64,000 nt of DNA from Sinosporangium siamense (GTDB lineage: Bacteria; Actinomycetota; Actinomycetes; Streptosporangiales; Streptosporangiaceae), in NCBI RefSeq assembly GCF_016863435.1, contig NZ_BOOW01000052.1:1-64000 (forward strand), written 5' to 3'. The position numbers and the translations under genes were made by a program. Numbering within the stretch: position 1 is the first letter of the stretch; every line of letters starts with the position of its first letter. The notes under the pieces are model-generated. The model did no database searches. It saw only the letters and a program-made list of their open reading frames with translations, and was not told the DNA's origin. Below, piece after piece: positions 8,097 to 17,249 of this stretch.

Positions 8097-9490
8097 CCAG
8101 TGCGGAGAATCTGGACAGGTTCCGGCGCCAGGGACGCATTGTGATCGTCGGCGCCTCCCTGGCCGGGATGCGGGCGGCGGAGACACTACGCGACGAAGGC
8201 TTCACCGGATCATTGACCCTCATCGGTGACGAGTCGCGCGAACCCTACGATCGGCCCCCGCTGACCAAGCAGGTGCTGACCGGCTGGGTGCCCGCGCACG
8301 ACACCGTGTTGCCGAGACGGCGCGAGATCGACGCCACCTGGATGCTCGGTGTGCCCGCCTCGGGGCTGGATCTGGCGGGTAAGCGGGTCCTGCTGGCGGA
8401 TGGGCGGGATGTGCCCTACGACCGGCTGCTGATCGCCACCGGTGTACGTGCCAGGCCGTGGGCCAATGAGGCCGAAGCCGCCTTGGAGGGCGTGTTCGTC
8501 GTCCGGACAAATGAGGATTCCGCGGGCCTCCAGGAACGGCTGGCGGCCGGCCCGAAGCGGGTGCTCGTCATCGGTGCAGGTTTCGCCGGATCCGAGGTCG
8601 CCTCTGTCTGCTGTGAGCTGGACATCCCGGTCACCGTGGCCGAGGCCGCCGAGGCCCCGCTGACGGGGGCGCTGGGGGACATGATCGGCTCGGTCGCCGC
8701 GAGACTCCAGCGTGCCCACGGTGTCGATCTCCGCTGTGGCGTCAAGGTGACCCGGCTGGACGGGGACGAACAGGGGCGAGTGCGGCGTGCCTACCTGTCC
8801 GACGGCGGCACCGTGGACGCCGACGTGGTGGTGGTCGCACTCGGCGGCATACGCAACACCGAGTGGCTGCTGGACTCGGGAATCGCGGCGGGCGTCTGGG
8901 GGGTGGCCTGCGACACCGGTTGCCGCGCGTTCGACATCAACGGGCTGGTCACCGACGACATCTTCGTCGCGGGCGACGTGGCGCGATGCCCGCATCCGGT
9001 CTACGAATACCGATTCCTGTCCCTCGAACACTGGGCCAACGCCGTCGAACAGGCCCATGTCGCGGCGCACAACATGGTCAGCCCGCCGACCCACCGCTGG
9101 CCGCACCTGGCGATACCGATGTTCTGGTCGTCGCAGTTCGGCGTCAACATCAAGTCCGTCGGGGTGCCGATCCTGGCCGACCAGATCGCCGTCACCCAGG
9201 GGACGGTGGACGACATGCGATTTGTCGCGGCGTACGGCTATCGCGGCCGGGTGACCGCGGCGGTCAGCTTCGACAACGCCAAGTGGCTTGACCACTACAA
9301 GTACATGATCGAGACGGCTGCGCCGTTCCCGCCGGAGCCCTTTCCCGACCAGGCCGCCGATATGGCACCGATCCCGGCGCATTTCCCAGACCCGGTGATC
9401 ATCACCCACGGCGCCACGGTCTTGGTGACCGGTCACGAGCCGAGCGAGCGGCGGGTGGCAGCCGTGTCCCCGTACGGGGGCCGGCCGTAG
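8093..9490 (+). CDS. FAD-dependent NAD(P)H:ferredoxin reductase
   Basis: 465 residues, a putidaredoxin-reductase-like enzyme with a longer than usual C-terminus. The FAD-binding segment is VIVGASLAGMRAAETLR at the N-terminus, followed by the typical YDRPPLTKQVL. The second nucleotide-binding site is VLVIGAGFAGSEVASVCCE near residue 160, and the late FAD motif is DIFVAGDVAR near residue 290. It should reduce the overlapping ferredoxin. Translation is probably coupled through the ATGA overlap. The last 60 residues are proline- and valine-rich and not needed for the fold. Confidence 0.93.
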   Translation: MTSAENLDRFRRQGRIVIVGASLAGMRAAETLRDEGFTGSLTLIGDESREPYDRPPLTKQVLTGWVPAHDTVLPRRREIDATWMLGVPASGLDLAGKRVLLADGRDVPYDRLLIATGVRARPWANEAEAALEGVFVVRTNEDSAGLQERLAAGPKRVLVIGAGFAGSEVASVCCELDIPVTVAEAAEAPLTGALGDMIGSVAARLQRAHGVDLRCGVKVTRLDGDEQGRVRRAYLSDGGTVDADVVVVALGGIRNTEWLLDSGIAAGVWGVACDTGCRAFDINGLVTDDIFVAGDVARCPHPVYEYRFLSLEHWANAVEQAHVAAHNMVSPPTHRWPHLAIPMFWSSQFGVNIKSVGVPILADQIAVTQGTVDDMRFVAAYGYRGRVTAAVSFDNAKWLDHYKYMIETAAPFPPEPFPDQAADMAPIPAHFPDPVIITHGATVLVTGHEPSERRVAAVSPYGGRP

Positions 9491-9517
9491 CCCTGAACCG
9501 GCAGAGGAGAAGCGGAC

Positions 9518-10738
9518 ATGTCAGTCAGCCAGGCACCGAGCACACTTCAACGGATCTTCGACTACGCCAGCCGGGCTGATCCGTACCCCCTCTATGCCGA
9601 ACTTCGGAAAACTCCGGTGGACCGGCAGGAGGACGGCACCTATGCGGTCAGCACCTATCGGGAGATCTACGCCCTGCTCCACAACCCGCACATCAGCTCT
9701 GATCCGGTCAACCTTGCACATCCAGGACCTGTCGCCGCCGAACGCATCAAACACCCGGCGTTCATCAATCTCGACCCGCCACAACACGACCGGCTGCGGC
9801 GCATCGCCATGCGACACTTCGGGCCGCCGCACAACCCCAGCCTGGTGACCGGCCTACAGCCGAAACTCACCGACATCGTCACGGGCCTGCTGGATCGTAT
9901 CGGGGACCGGGAGCAGATCGACGTCGTGGAGGATTTCGCATATCCCTTTCCGGTCACGGTGATCTGTCACCTTCTGGGGGTGCCGCGGGAGGACGAACCG
10001 CAGTTCCACACGTGGGTCGAGGCGATCGTCGCGCTGCTCGACTTCAACCCCGAGACCGGCCCCCCGGAACGCTTGCAGGAAGGACTGCGCGCCCGCGAGG
10101 AGATCAGGGAGTATCTGTCCGGGCTTGCGGAGAAACGCAGAGATCGTCAGGCGGGCGATGATCTGCTCTCCAAACTGGTGAACGAGGACGGCCCCGACGG
10201 CCGCATGACCCACGAACAGGTCGTCAGCACCGCGAACCTACTGCTCATCGCGGGCCACGAGACGACCGTCAACCTGATCACCAACGGGGTGCTGACGCTG
10301 CTGCGCCACCCCGACGTCCTCGCGCGCCTGCGCCGCGACCCGGCGATGATCGTGCGCACGGTCGAGGAGCTCCTGCGCTACGAACCGCCGGTGCAACTCA
10401 TCCCGTGGCGAGCGGCGTACGGCGACGCCACCGTGGCGGGAGTCACCATCCCGGCGGGATCACAGGTCACCCTGGTGCTCGCCGCCGGGAACCGCGACCC
10501 CGCGAGGTTCCGCGACCCCGACCGGTTCGACCCCGACCGACCCGACAACCAGCACTTCGGCTTCGGCAGCGGGGTACATCTGTGCTTTGGCGCTCCACTC
10601 GCCCGGCTGGAGGCGCAGATCGCCTTGAACGCGTTCTTCCACCGCATTCCAGACGCCAGATTGCTGGCCGACCCACCCCCCTACCGCCAGAGCGCGGTGC
10701 TCCGCGGCCCCCGGCATCTCGCCGTCGGCCGGGGATGA
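9518..10738 (+). CDS. Cytochrome P450 monooxygenase
   Basis: 406 residues, standard soluble bacterial P450 length. The I-helix oxygen-binding motif is AGHETTV near residue 246, the K-helix ExxR is EELLR near 283, and the heme-thiolate loop is FGFGSGVHLCFGAPLARLE with the ligand Cys near 355. It lies 27 nt after the reductase gene and has a GGCAGAGGAGAA ribosome-binding site. With the two upstream genes it forms a self-sufficient three-component hydroxylase. The neighbouring IclR regulator and ring-cleavage genes suggest a catabolic rather than antibiotic-tailoring role, which is inference. Confidence 0.95.
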   Translation: MSVSQAPSTLQRIFDYASRADPYPLYAELRKTPVDRQEDGTYAVSTYREIYALLHNPHISSDPVNLAHPGPVAAERIKHPAFINLDPPQHDRLRRIAMRHFGPPHNPSLVTGLQPKLTDIVTGLLDRIGDREQIDVVEDFAYPFPVTVICHLLGVPREDEPQFHTWVEAIVALLDFNPETGPPERLQEGLRAREEIREYLSGLAEKRRDRQAGDDLLSKLVNEDGPDGRMTHEQVVSTANLLLIAGHETTVNLITNGVLTLLRHPDVLARLRRDPAMIVRTVEELLRYEPPVQLIPWRAAYGDATVAGVTIPAGSQVTLVLAAGNRDPARFRDPDRFDPDRPDNQHFGFGSGVHLCFGAPLARLEAQIALNAFFHRIPDARLLADPPPYRQSAVLRGPRHLAVGRG

Positions 10739-10900
10739 GCAGGGGCTGTGCCGGGGACGAGCCGAGATTGAGCGGAGGATGAGAGAGACTCGCACGCCGT
10801 TCTGCTGAGCGGGACGTTTCCATGGGCAAGTGCCCCCAGATCGGTCGACCATCGCCCTATGGCCGATGTGAGTGCCCGTGAGGGTGGCGGAGGAGAGTCC

Positions 10901-11017
10901 ATGCCTAGTGTTCTGCTGATCCTGTTGGTCTGCTGCGGCCTTGCGGCCGTGGTGCCGGTGCTTTGGCGATGGTTTGCCAAGAGGAGTAACACCCAGGTCC
11001 ACCGGATCAACCAGTGA
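10901..11017 (+). CDS. 38-residue single-helix membrane protein
   Basis: A small gene with a strong GGAGGAGAG box 5 nt before ATG. The product begins MPSVLLILLVCCGLAAVV, giving one membrane helix over residues 3-22, and ends in a basic tail (RWFAKRSNTQVHRINQ). Its TGA overlaps the GTG start of the downstream M20-like gene (GTGA), so the two are very likely translationally coupled. The quality of the ribosome-binding site and the coupling argue for a real gene. Function unknown; it could anchor or accompany the M20-like protein at the membrane. Confidence 0.7.
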   Translation: MPSVLLILLVCCGLAAVVPVLWRWFAKRSNTQVHRINQ

Positions 11018-12465
11018 GCCGCCCCGATGGGCTGGCCGGGCTTGACCCGCAGCGACGGGAGCAGGTGGCGGCGGCGTGGGGAAATGTCAGTGCGGGCCGG
11101 TTGCGGGAGTTGCTCTGTGGTCTGGTCGACATCCCCAGCCCGACCGGTGGTGAACGCCGGCTCGCCGAGCACATCGCGAGCACCCTCGCGGCCTCCGGCA
11201 TCCCGGCCGCCACGCAGCCGCTCGATGGCAGGCAGGCCAATGCCTGGGGGCGGCTACGGGGTGACGGGAGCGGGCCCGATCTCATGTTGTATGCCCCGAT
11301 CGACACCTTGACCACCGGCTCCGAGGGTGAGGACGTCCCGTGGGTCGGGCCCTCACTGCGGCCCGACATGCGGCCGGTCGCCCACAACGAGGGTGATCTG
11401 GTGGTCGGGCTGGGGGCCGGCAACCCCAAGGGACATGTGGCCTGTGTGCTCATGGCCGCCGAGGCGATCCACCGTGCCGGGGTGCCGCTGACCGGGGATC
11501 TGCTGGTCGCGTTTGGGGCCGGGGGGATGCCGACCAACGCGCCAAAAACCGTGCCAAACGCCGGACCGCACACCGGACCGAACATCGGACCGAACAGCGG
11601 GCCAAACGTCAGACCGAACGCCGGACCGAACGCCGGGCCAGCGAACGCGCCGAACAGCATGCCGACCACCATGGAGCGCCGCAATATCGGGCAAGGGGCC
11701 GGCTGCTCGTTCCTCCTTGAGCAAGGAGTCTGGGCGGACTTCGCGGTGATCGCCAAACCAGGCTGGACGGTGTCCTGGGAAGAAGTGGGCCTGGCATGGT
11801 TCGAGGTAACCGTGCATGGCGTGCACACCTATGTCGGCTCAAGGCACCGTTTACCGTACGAAAATGCGATCGCCCGGGCGGGTGAGGTCGCCGTGCGCCT
11901 GGAGAAGTGGTTCGCCGAATACGCCGACCGGCACACCGAGGACACGGTCGCGCCTCAGGGCATCGTGGCCGCGGTGGAGGGAGGGTGGCCGCATATGGCG
12001 GCGGTCACCCCCGCCGTGTGCAAGCTGCTTGTGGATCTGCGCCTGAGTCCGCGCACCACTCCCATGGTGGCCAAACGGGAGTTCGCCGCCGCCCTCGCCA
12101 AGATCTCCGCTGAGCTGCCCGGGTCGAATGTAACGTTTGAGATGGTGCTCGCCATCCCCGGCACCGCCTCCGATCCGCGGAGCTGGGTGGCGCGCAGCGC
12201 CATGGCCGCGTGGGAGGCCATGGAGGGGCGTCCGCATGAGGTGATTCGCGGCAACAGCGGCGCGACCGACGCCAACATCCTGCGCGGCCGGGGCATCCCG
12301 ACGGTGCGGGTCGGCATGCCCAAGGTCGCGGATGCGCCGTTCGAGATCGACTTCGCCATGGGGATGAACACCGCGGATGTCCGGGAGATGGAGAAACTCA
12401 CCCGCCACCTGATTCGTACGGCTGTCGCCACCGTCACCCGGTCCAGGGCGGAGGTGGGGCTATGA
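11014..12465 (+). CDS. M20-fold protein lacking the metal-binding residues, with Pro/Asn repeat insert
   Basis: 483 residues with clear M20 (ArgE/DapE/carboxypeptidase) architecture: DIPSPTGGERRLAEHI, LMLYAPIDTLTTGSEG, GLGAGNPKGHVACVLMAAE, GVHTYVGSRH in the lid domain, and DANILRGRGIPTVRVG near the end. The expected metal ligands are changed. The HxD motif reads PID, the D-x-K-G motif reads NPKG, the EE pair is absent and the final histidine region reads FAMGMNTADVREM. Residues about 170-220 are replaced by tetrapeptide-like repeats (NAGP, NIGP, NSGP). The protein is probably not a classical zinc peptidase. It is coupled to the small membrane protein upstream, and an IclR gene follows. Confidence 0.8.
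   Translation: MSRPDGLAGLDPQRREQVAAAWGNVSAGRLRELLCGLVDIPSPTGGERRLAEHIASTLAASGIPAATQPLDGRQANAWGRLRGDGSGPDLMLYAPIDTLTTGSEGEDVPWVGPSLRPDMRPVAHNEGDLVVGLGAGNPKGHVACVLMAAEAIHRAGVPLTGDLLVAFGAGGMPTNAPKTVPNAGPHTGPNIGPNSGPNVRPNAGPNAGPANAPNSMPTTMERRNIGQGAGCSFLLEQGVWADFAVIAKPGWTVSWEEVGLAWFEVTVHGVHTYVGSRHRLPYENAIARAGEVAVRLEKWFAEYADRHTEDTVAPQGIVAAVEGGWPHMAAVTPAVCKLLVDLRLSPRTTPMVAKREFAAALAKISAELPGSNVTFEMVLAIPGTASDPRSWVARSAMAAWEAMEGRPHEVIRGNSGATDANILRGRGIPTVRVGMPKVADAPFEIDFAMGMNTADVREMEKLTRHLIRTAVATVTRSRAEVGL
11536..11667 (+). repeat. 12-nt coding tandem repeat inside the M20-like gene
   Basis: About eleven imperfect copies of a 12-nt unit near AACGCCGGACCG encode variants of Asn-x-Gly-Pro. The reading frame is preserved throughout. 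The insert falls where an M20 enzyme would carry its catalytic Glu-Glu segment. Confidence 0.85.
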
Positions 12466-12526
12466 CTATCTCCCCACTTGAGGACCGGACTGGAACGTAC
12501 CAAACTCGGCACAGGAGGTCCCTGGT

Positions 12527-13309
12527 ATGAACGTGCTCCCGTCCCCATCAGCGATCACCGCAACCGCCGAGACGATGAACTCCGTCCTCGGCAAAGCCCG
12601 TCTGATCATCGAGGCGTTCACGGCGGAGGATGACTCGCTCTCGCTCGCGGAGATTGTCCGGCGCAGCGGTGTGGCGAAGGCCAGCGTGCACCGGCTCGCC
12701 CAGGAGCTGCTCGGCTGGGGACTGCTCGAACGAGCGGGGAGCCACTACCGCCTCGGCCTGCGGCTCTTCGAGATCGGCCAGCGTGTGCCGCGGCAGCGGA
12801 TCCTTCGTGAGGCGGCTCTGCCGTACATGGAGGATCTGCTGCTCGCCACGCAGGAGACCGTGCACTTCGCCATCCACGACGGGCTCGATGTGCTGTATGT
12901 CGAGAAGCTCATGGTGCACCGGGGACTGCGAAAGCAGTCCCGGGTCGCCGGGCGGCTCCCGCTGCACTGCACCGCCACCGGGAAGGTGATCCTCGCCTTC
13001 TCACCCCCGGTGCTCTTCCACGAGGTCCTCCAGCGTGGCCTCACGCCCTTGACCCACAAGACGGTCACCCAGCCGGGGCGGCTCCGGGCCCAGATAGACA
13101 AGATCCGCAGCGAGCGGCTCGCGGTCGAGGTCGAGGAGACGAGGCTCGGTTACACGAGCTTCGCCGTACCGGTCTTCGGGGACAGCGGCGCGCTGGTCGG
13201 CGCGTTGTCGATCACGGCGCCCACCTTCCGGATGAACCACGGCAGGTTCACGGTCGCGCTGCGCACCGCCGCCCTCGGCATATCCCGCGCGCTCCAGGCG
13301 ACGGGCTGA
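12527..13309 (+). CDS. IclR-family transcriptional regulator
   Basis: 260 residues. An N-terminal winged helix-turn-helix (residues 20-85) contains SLAEIVRRSGVAKASVHRL and the wing LLERAGSHYRLG. The C-terminal effector domain (residues 90-255) has family hallmarks such as ETVHFAIHDGLDVLYVEKL, LPLHCTATGKVILA and a late GALSITAP. AGGAGG lies 9 nt before the ATG. IclR regulators commonly control aromatic-acid catabolism, in keeping with the dioxygenase and hydrolase genes convergent with it. The end of the gene is followed by a short duplicated GGCGACGGGCTGAG segment at 13298-13342. Confidence 0.93.
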   Translation: MNVLPSPSAITATAETMNSVLGKARLIIEAFTAEDDSLSLAEIVRRSGVAKASVHRLAQELLGWGLLERAGSHYRLGLRLFEIGQRVPRQRILREAALPYMEDLLLATQETVHFAIHDGLDVLYVEKLMVHRGLRKQSRVAGRLPLHCTATGKVILAFSPPVLFHEVLQRGLTPLTHKTVTQPGRLRAQIDKIRSERLAVEVEETRLGYTSFAVPVFGDSGALVGALSITAPTFRMNHGRFTVALRTAALGISRALQATG

Positions 13310-13354
13310 GAGGCGACCGTCTGAGAGGCGACGGGCTGAGCGCGCGGGACTCCC

Positions 13355-14212
13355 TCACCCGGAGTGTTTCGCGAGGAATGCCAGGCTCACCTCGTTGTAC
13401 TGCACAGCCTGCTCATGCTGCGGCCAGTGCCCGCACTCGTCGAACAGCACCAGCTCCGAGCCCGCGATCGCCTCATGCATCGCGGTGGCCTCGGGCACCT
13501 CGCCGAACGGATTGTCCCGGCCCCACACGATCAAGGTGGGTGCGGTGATCTGGGCGAGTTGTTCCGGGCGGAGGATGTTACGCAGCCGAACCTCCATGTT
13601 CTGCAGGCACAGCAGGTTGTCGATATTGGCGACGAAGTCAGGCTGATGGTAGATGGCGTGCCTGATGGCGATCAGTTCCTCGGTGGCGTCCTCGTCGTCG
13701 GCCATCAGCAGCCGCATCCGCGCCCTGGTGAGCTCGATGTCGTCCGTGGCGACGGCCCGCCGGGTGGAGGTGCGGATGCGCTCCATGACCGTCGGGTTGG
13801 CCACGGTGCCGCCGGCGCAGAGCAGCTGGAGGGAGGCGATCCGCTCCGGCGCGTCGATCGCCGTGCGGGCGCCGACCCATCCGCCGAGCGATTCCCCGAC
13901 GATGTGGGCGGATTCGATGCCGACGGCGTCCATGTAGGCCAGCAGGTGATCACGATATCGGGGAATTTCGTACGGAAAATCCGGCTTGGCGGTGTACCCG
14001 TGCCCGAGCATGTCGATGGCGTGACAGGCGTAGTGCCTAGCGTGATCGCCAATGTTGCGGGTGAACGCCTCCAAATGGCCGCTGGTGCCGTGGAGGAAGA
14101 TCACCGCTTCGCCGTTCCCCGCCTGGAGGGAGCGGGTCGGGACCCCGCCGGCGTCGACGGTGGTGACCTGGAAGTCGGTGCCGGACAGGTCCGTCCAGAT
14201 GGTGTGAGTCAT
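13355..14212 (-). CDS. Alpha/beta hydrolase, meta-cleavage product hydrolase type
   Basis: About 285 residues from ATG 14212, chosen for GGAG 7 nt upstream; the open frame upstream is overlap with the next gene. The fold is shown by the oxyanion segment FLHGTSGHLEAF, the nucleophile elbow GESLGGW (Ser near residue 109), the acid in WGRDNPFGE and the catalytic His in DECGHWPQHEQ. It belongs with MhpC/BphD-like C-C hydrolases that act after extradiol ring cleavage. It is the last gene of a leftward operon with a second hydrolase, a LigB-type dioxygenase and a Rieske oxygenase. Confidence 0.88.
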   Translation of the reverse strand: MTHTIWTDLSGTDFQVTTVDAGGVPTRSLQAGNGEAVIFLHGTSGHLEAFTRNIGDHARHYACHAIDMLGHGYTAKPDFPYEIPRYRDHLLAYMDAVGIESAHIVGESLGGWVGARTAIDAPERIASLQLLCAGGTVANPTVMERIRTSTRRAVATDDIELTRARMRLLMADDEDATEELIAIRHAIYHQPDFVANIDNLLCLQNMEVRLRNILRPEQLAQITAPTLIVWGRDNPFGEVPEATAMHEAIAGSELVLFDECGHWPQHEQAVQYNEVSLAFLAKHSG

Positions 14213-14238
14213 GGTTACTCCAGTGGGTCGAGAGAACG

Positions 14239-15078
14239 TCAGTGGTCGATGGAGCGCAAAAACCCGTCGACGACCGCGTGATAGGCGGCGGGCCGCTCCT
14301 CCTGCAGGTGGTGCGAGACGTGGTCCATGACGTGCAGGTTTCCGCGCTTGACCATCCGCGACAGCATGAGCGGATAGTCGGGGGTGAGAAAGGCGTCCTC
14401 CCGCCCCCACATGAAGAGCACCGGCGCTTCAATCAGCCCAAGCTCGTCAGTGAGGTCCTGCCAGTCGCCGCGCGGCGAGTCCGACATCGCGGCGAGCTCC
14501 CGCTCCCCCGGGTCGAGGCTCTGCCGCCAGCGCAGGTCGACGGTCTCCTCGGGGAGGCGGTCGGGGTCATACCACTCCAGCCGGGTGATCAGCTCCCGCA
14601 TCTTCTCCCGGGTGGGCCCTTCGCCGCCGTAGTAGACGTCGCGGGCGGCACGGCCCCGGTGCCCGCGCTCGGGCAGGGGCGCCAGCGGCCCGTAAAAGAC
14701 CGGCATGCTGCCGGTCACCACGAGGGAACGCACCCGCTCCGGATATCGGGCCGCGAGGCACAACGCGATGGTGCCGCCCCAGGAGTTGCAGATGAAGTCG
14801 GCGCGTTCCACGCCGAGGTTGTCCATGAGCGCGACCGTCTTGGCGGCGTGGAAGTCCCACATCGGCCCGCTGATGCGGCATTTGCTTGACTTGCCATATT
14901 GCAGGATGTCCACGAGGAGACAGCGCCGATCGGCGGAGAAGTACGGCACAGCCGGGCCGAAGTCACTCCACGCGGTGCAACCGGGGCCACCACCGTGCAG
15001 AAAGATCGTGTCGGGGCCCTCGCCCAGATCGTGGTAGTGGTAGACGACATCGTCGACATGGGCGAACCAGCTGGTCAT
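14239..15078 (-). CDS. Alpha/beta hydrolase, second C-C hydrolase-like enzyme
   Basis: About 279 residues starting at ATG 15078, whose start overlaps the stop of the dioxygenase gene (ATGA). Motifs are FLHGGGPGCTAWSDFGP (family oxyanion region of meta-cleavage hydrolases), nucleophile elbow CNSWGGT where the first Gly of GxSxG is Cys, acid in WGREDAFLTPD, and histidine in MDHVSHHLQEERP. GGGPG is strongly typical of MhpC/BphD relatives. Two hydrolases in tandem suggest either two cleavage products or one hydrolase recruited for an ester or amide step. Confidence 0.87.
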   Translation of the reverse strand: MTSWFAHVDDVVYHYHDLGEGPDTIFLHGGGPGCTAWSDFGPAVPYFSADRRCLLVDILQYGKSSKCRISGPMWDFHAAKTVALMDNLGVERADFICNSWGGTIALCLAARYPERVRSLVVTGSMPVFYGPLAPLPERGHRGRAARDVYYGGEGPTREKMRELITRLEWYDPDRLPEETVDLRWRQSLDPGERELAAMSDSPRGDWQDLTDELGLIEAPVLFMWGREDAFLTPDYPLMLSRMVKRGNLHVMDHVSHHLQEERPAAYHAVVDGFLRSIDH

Positions 15079-16022
15079 CGGCCATCTCCTGAAGGATCGA
15101 GCACGGCCACACCCATTCCGGTGAGCCACTCGGGCATGGGGGCATAAGCGAGGGTTGTGCCCGGGACGAAGCCGAGGGCTGCCGCCATCACAAGCCAGGT
15201 GCGCAGTTCCTGACCGCCGTTGCCTGCCGCGGCCTCCAGCTCGTCTGCCGTCATCGCCGCGTAGCGCCGCAGATTGCCGTGTTCGAGGTCGTCGAGGAAC
15301 ATGCGATCGAACTCCGGGAAGATCGTCGCCTGAGCGGCCACGATGATCTCCCTGCGCCGCTTGTCGAAGCGCTCCCACTCGCCCCGCCCGTTGATCCAGG
15401 CGTCGACTAGAAAGGCCTCGTCGTCGCCGTGGGGATCCGTCCAGTCGCTGGGCCACGGGAGCTGGTGGGACAACCCGCCCGAGGCGATCACGACCACACG
15501 CCGGTCCCCCGCGGTCCGTTTGACGGCGGCGGCGAGGTTCTCGCCTAGTTCCACGCAGCGTGCCGGGGTGGGCAGCGGCCGGGCGAAGACGTTGACGACC
15601 AGGGGCACCACCGGCAGGTCCAGGCCGTCGAGCAGATATTGGATCGCGTGTGACTGCCCGTGATCGATCTGCAGCCGGGCCGAGATCGCCACCTCGGTGC
15701 CGGCCTCGACCAGGTCCGCCGCCAGGGCCTGCGCGAACGCCGGGTCGGTCCGCTGCGGCCCCTTAGGTGTGCCCGCCTCACCTGCGGCGTCGACCTCGCC
15801 GACGCCCACGGTGAAGGCGGGGATCAGGTCGAGCCAGAAGCCGCGGAAGTGGTTGGACCCGACGATCACCACGATGTCGGGGCGGGCGTCGGCGATGCGC
15901 TGCCGGGCGGTGCCGAGTGCGGCGCGGAAGGCCTCGGCGCGGTCGGTGTGCACGACCTGGTCCCAGTGGGTGTTCATCAGGGTTGAGTGGGACGCCCCCA
16001 CCCCGAGCACGATGTCGGACAT
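15075..16022 (-). CDS. Class III (LigB-type) extradiol ring-cleavage dioxygenase
   Basis: 315 residues. The LigB fold is indicated by the early iron-ligand region GVGASHSTLM, VIVGSNHFRGF near residue 55, IDHGQSHAIQYLL near 120 and the second His segment VIASGGLSHQLP near 180. It resembles single-chain enzymes such as MhpB-like 2,3-dihydroxyphenylpropionate dioxygenase. It needs ferrous iron and would open a catecholic ring. The downstream hydrolase overlaps it, and the Rieske gene lies 27 nt upstream, so ring hydroxylation, cleavage and hydrolysis are encoded in order. The actual substrate cannot be deduced. Confidence 0.88.
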   Translation of the reverse strand: MSDIVLGVGASHSTLMNTHWDQVVHTDRAEAFRAALGTARQRIADARPDIVVIVGSNHFRGFWLDLIPAFTVGVGEVDAAGEAGTPKGPQRTDPAFAQALAADLVEAGTEVAISARLQIDHGQSHAIQYLLDGLDLPVVPLVVNVFARPLPTPARCVELGENLAAAVKRTAGDRRVVVIASGGLSHQLPWPSDWTDPHGDDEAFLVDAWINGRGEWERFDKRRREIIVAAQATIFPEFDRMFLDDLEHGNLRRYAAMTADELEAAAGNGGQELRTWLVMAAALGFVPGTTLAYAPMPEWLTGMGVAVLDPSGDGR

Positions 16023-16049
16023 CGGATCGGCTCCGTTTCCTTGCGGGGC

Positions 16050-17249
16050 TCAGCGGGTGCCGGTGGGCTCGACGCCTTGGGCACGCAGCCGCTCCAGCCG
16101 CTCCTCGGTGGTGTCCTCGGCGAGCTTGCGCCATTGCAGGAGCGAGTCGTCGGGGCGGTAGAGCTTCTCCGGCGGCGCGTCGGTGACCTCGACCATCCAT
16201 TTGTCCTGGCCGGAGAACTGGCCGTGGAAGAGCCACCGCACCGCGCCGAGGTATTTCAGGTAGAACGGCAGCGCCTTCATGCCTTTTCGGAAGTCAGCCA
16301 GCAGGCCGACATACAGGTGGTTGTCCGCGTCGGTCGGCACGTAGAACTCGTAGTGGATGAAGGTGGGATAGACGATCCGCAGGACACCCGGCATGCTGAC
16401 GGAGGCGAAGCCGGGGAACTCCTGGGCCGCGATCGTCGGGTTGACCTTGCGGTGGGAAGAGGTGTTGCCGATGTTGCCGACCCGCTTCGGCGGACGCGCC
16501 TTGTACCACGCGGTCCCCGACCAGCGGCCGAGCCCCGGGAAGTCCGCCTCCCAGTACTGCTCCTGCTGCACCCGGTAAATCCAGCGACCGCGTTTCACGA
16601 TTTTGGTGGAGTTCCAGACCGGCATCGGCTTGAACAGCCGCCACAACGACGTCCGGTGCAGATATTTGGCGTGCCCCTCGTCGTAGCCGTTCTCGCAGGC
16701 GAACCGCCAGTTGCCCGTGCGCGGCTGGATGCGCTGTCCCACGACGGCGGGGTTGCCGACCAGTTCCTCGGGCAGCTGCTCGTCGATCGGGTGCGGCCTC
16801 TCCCCGTCCCCGATGTAGACCCAGACCATGCCGAAGCGTTCCTCGACGTCGTAGGTCGGCTGTGTGACCTTGCCGCAGATCGGGGACCGCGGCCCGTCGG
16901 TGATCGCGGCCTTGAGGTCGCCGGTCTCCAAATCGAAGGTCCAGCCGTGGTAGACGCATGAGATCGTCCCGGGGAACTGCTTGTCGCCGTAGCTAAGCGG
17001 CACCCCCCGATGGGGGCACCGGTCCTTCATGCCGAAGACCTTGCCGCGGTCGCGGATGACGAACAGGCGCTCGCCGAGCAGGGTCACGGCGCGGGGCTTC
17101 TCCCCGACCTGCGAGGAGAAGCAGACGGGATACCAATAGCCCCGGAAGCCGGCGGCGGCGGCCTGGTAGTGCGGCCAGCTCGACCAGTCCTGGCGGCCCG
17201 GCAACGCCGGTTTGGCCCGGGCGGGCCGGGAGTTCACGGTCTCGGTCAT
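16050..17249 (-). CDS. Rieske non-heme iron oxygenase, oxygenase component
   Basis: About 399 residues from ATG 17249; the much longer open frame upstream crosses the divergent promoter and a repeat on the other strand, so I exclude it. The Rieske [2Fe-2S] ligands are CPHRG near residue 78 and CVYHGW near 97. The mononuclear iron site is ENGYDEGHAKYLH (Asp-x2-His-x4-His) near residue 195. It needs electrons from a reductase and ferredoxin, and a divergent pair encoding these starts 222 nt away. It heads the leftward operon with the extradiol dioxygenase and the two hydrolases. Confidence 0.93.
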   Translation of the reverse strand: MTETVNSRPARAKPALPGRQDWSSWPHYQAAAAGFRGYWYPVCFSSQVGEKPRAVTLLGERLFVIRDRGKVFGMKDRCPHRGVPLSYGDKQFPGTISCVYHGWTFDLETGDLKAAITDGPRSPICGKVTQPTYDVEERFGMVWVYIGDGERPHPIDEQLPEELVGNPAVVGQRIQPRTGNWRFACENGYDEGHAKYLHRTSLWRLFKPMPVWNSTKIVKRGRWIYRVQQEQYWEADFPGLGRWSGTAWYKARPPKRVGNIGNTSSHRKVNPTIAAQEFPGFASVSMPGVLRIVYPTFIHYEFYVPTDADNHLYVGLLADFRKGMKALPFYLKYLGAVRWLFHGQFSGQDKWMVEVTDAPPEKLYRPDDSLLQWRKLAEDTTEERLERLRAQGVEPTGTR

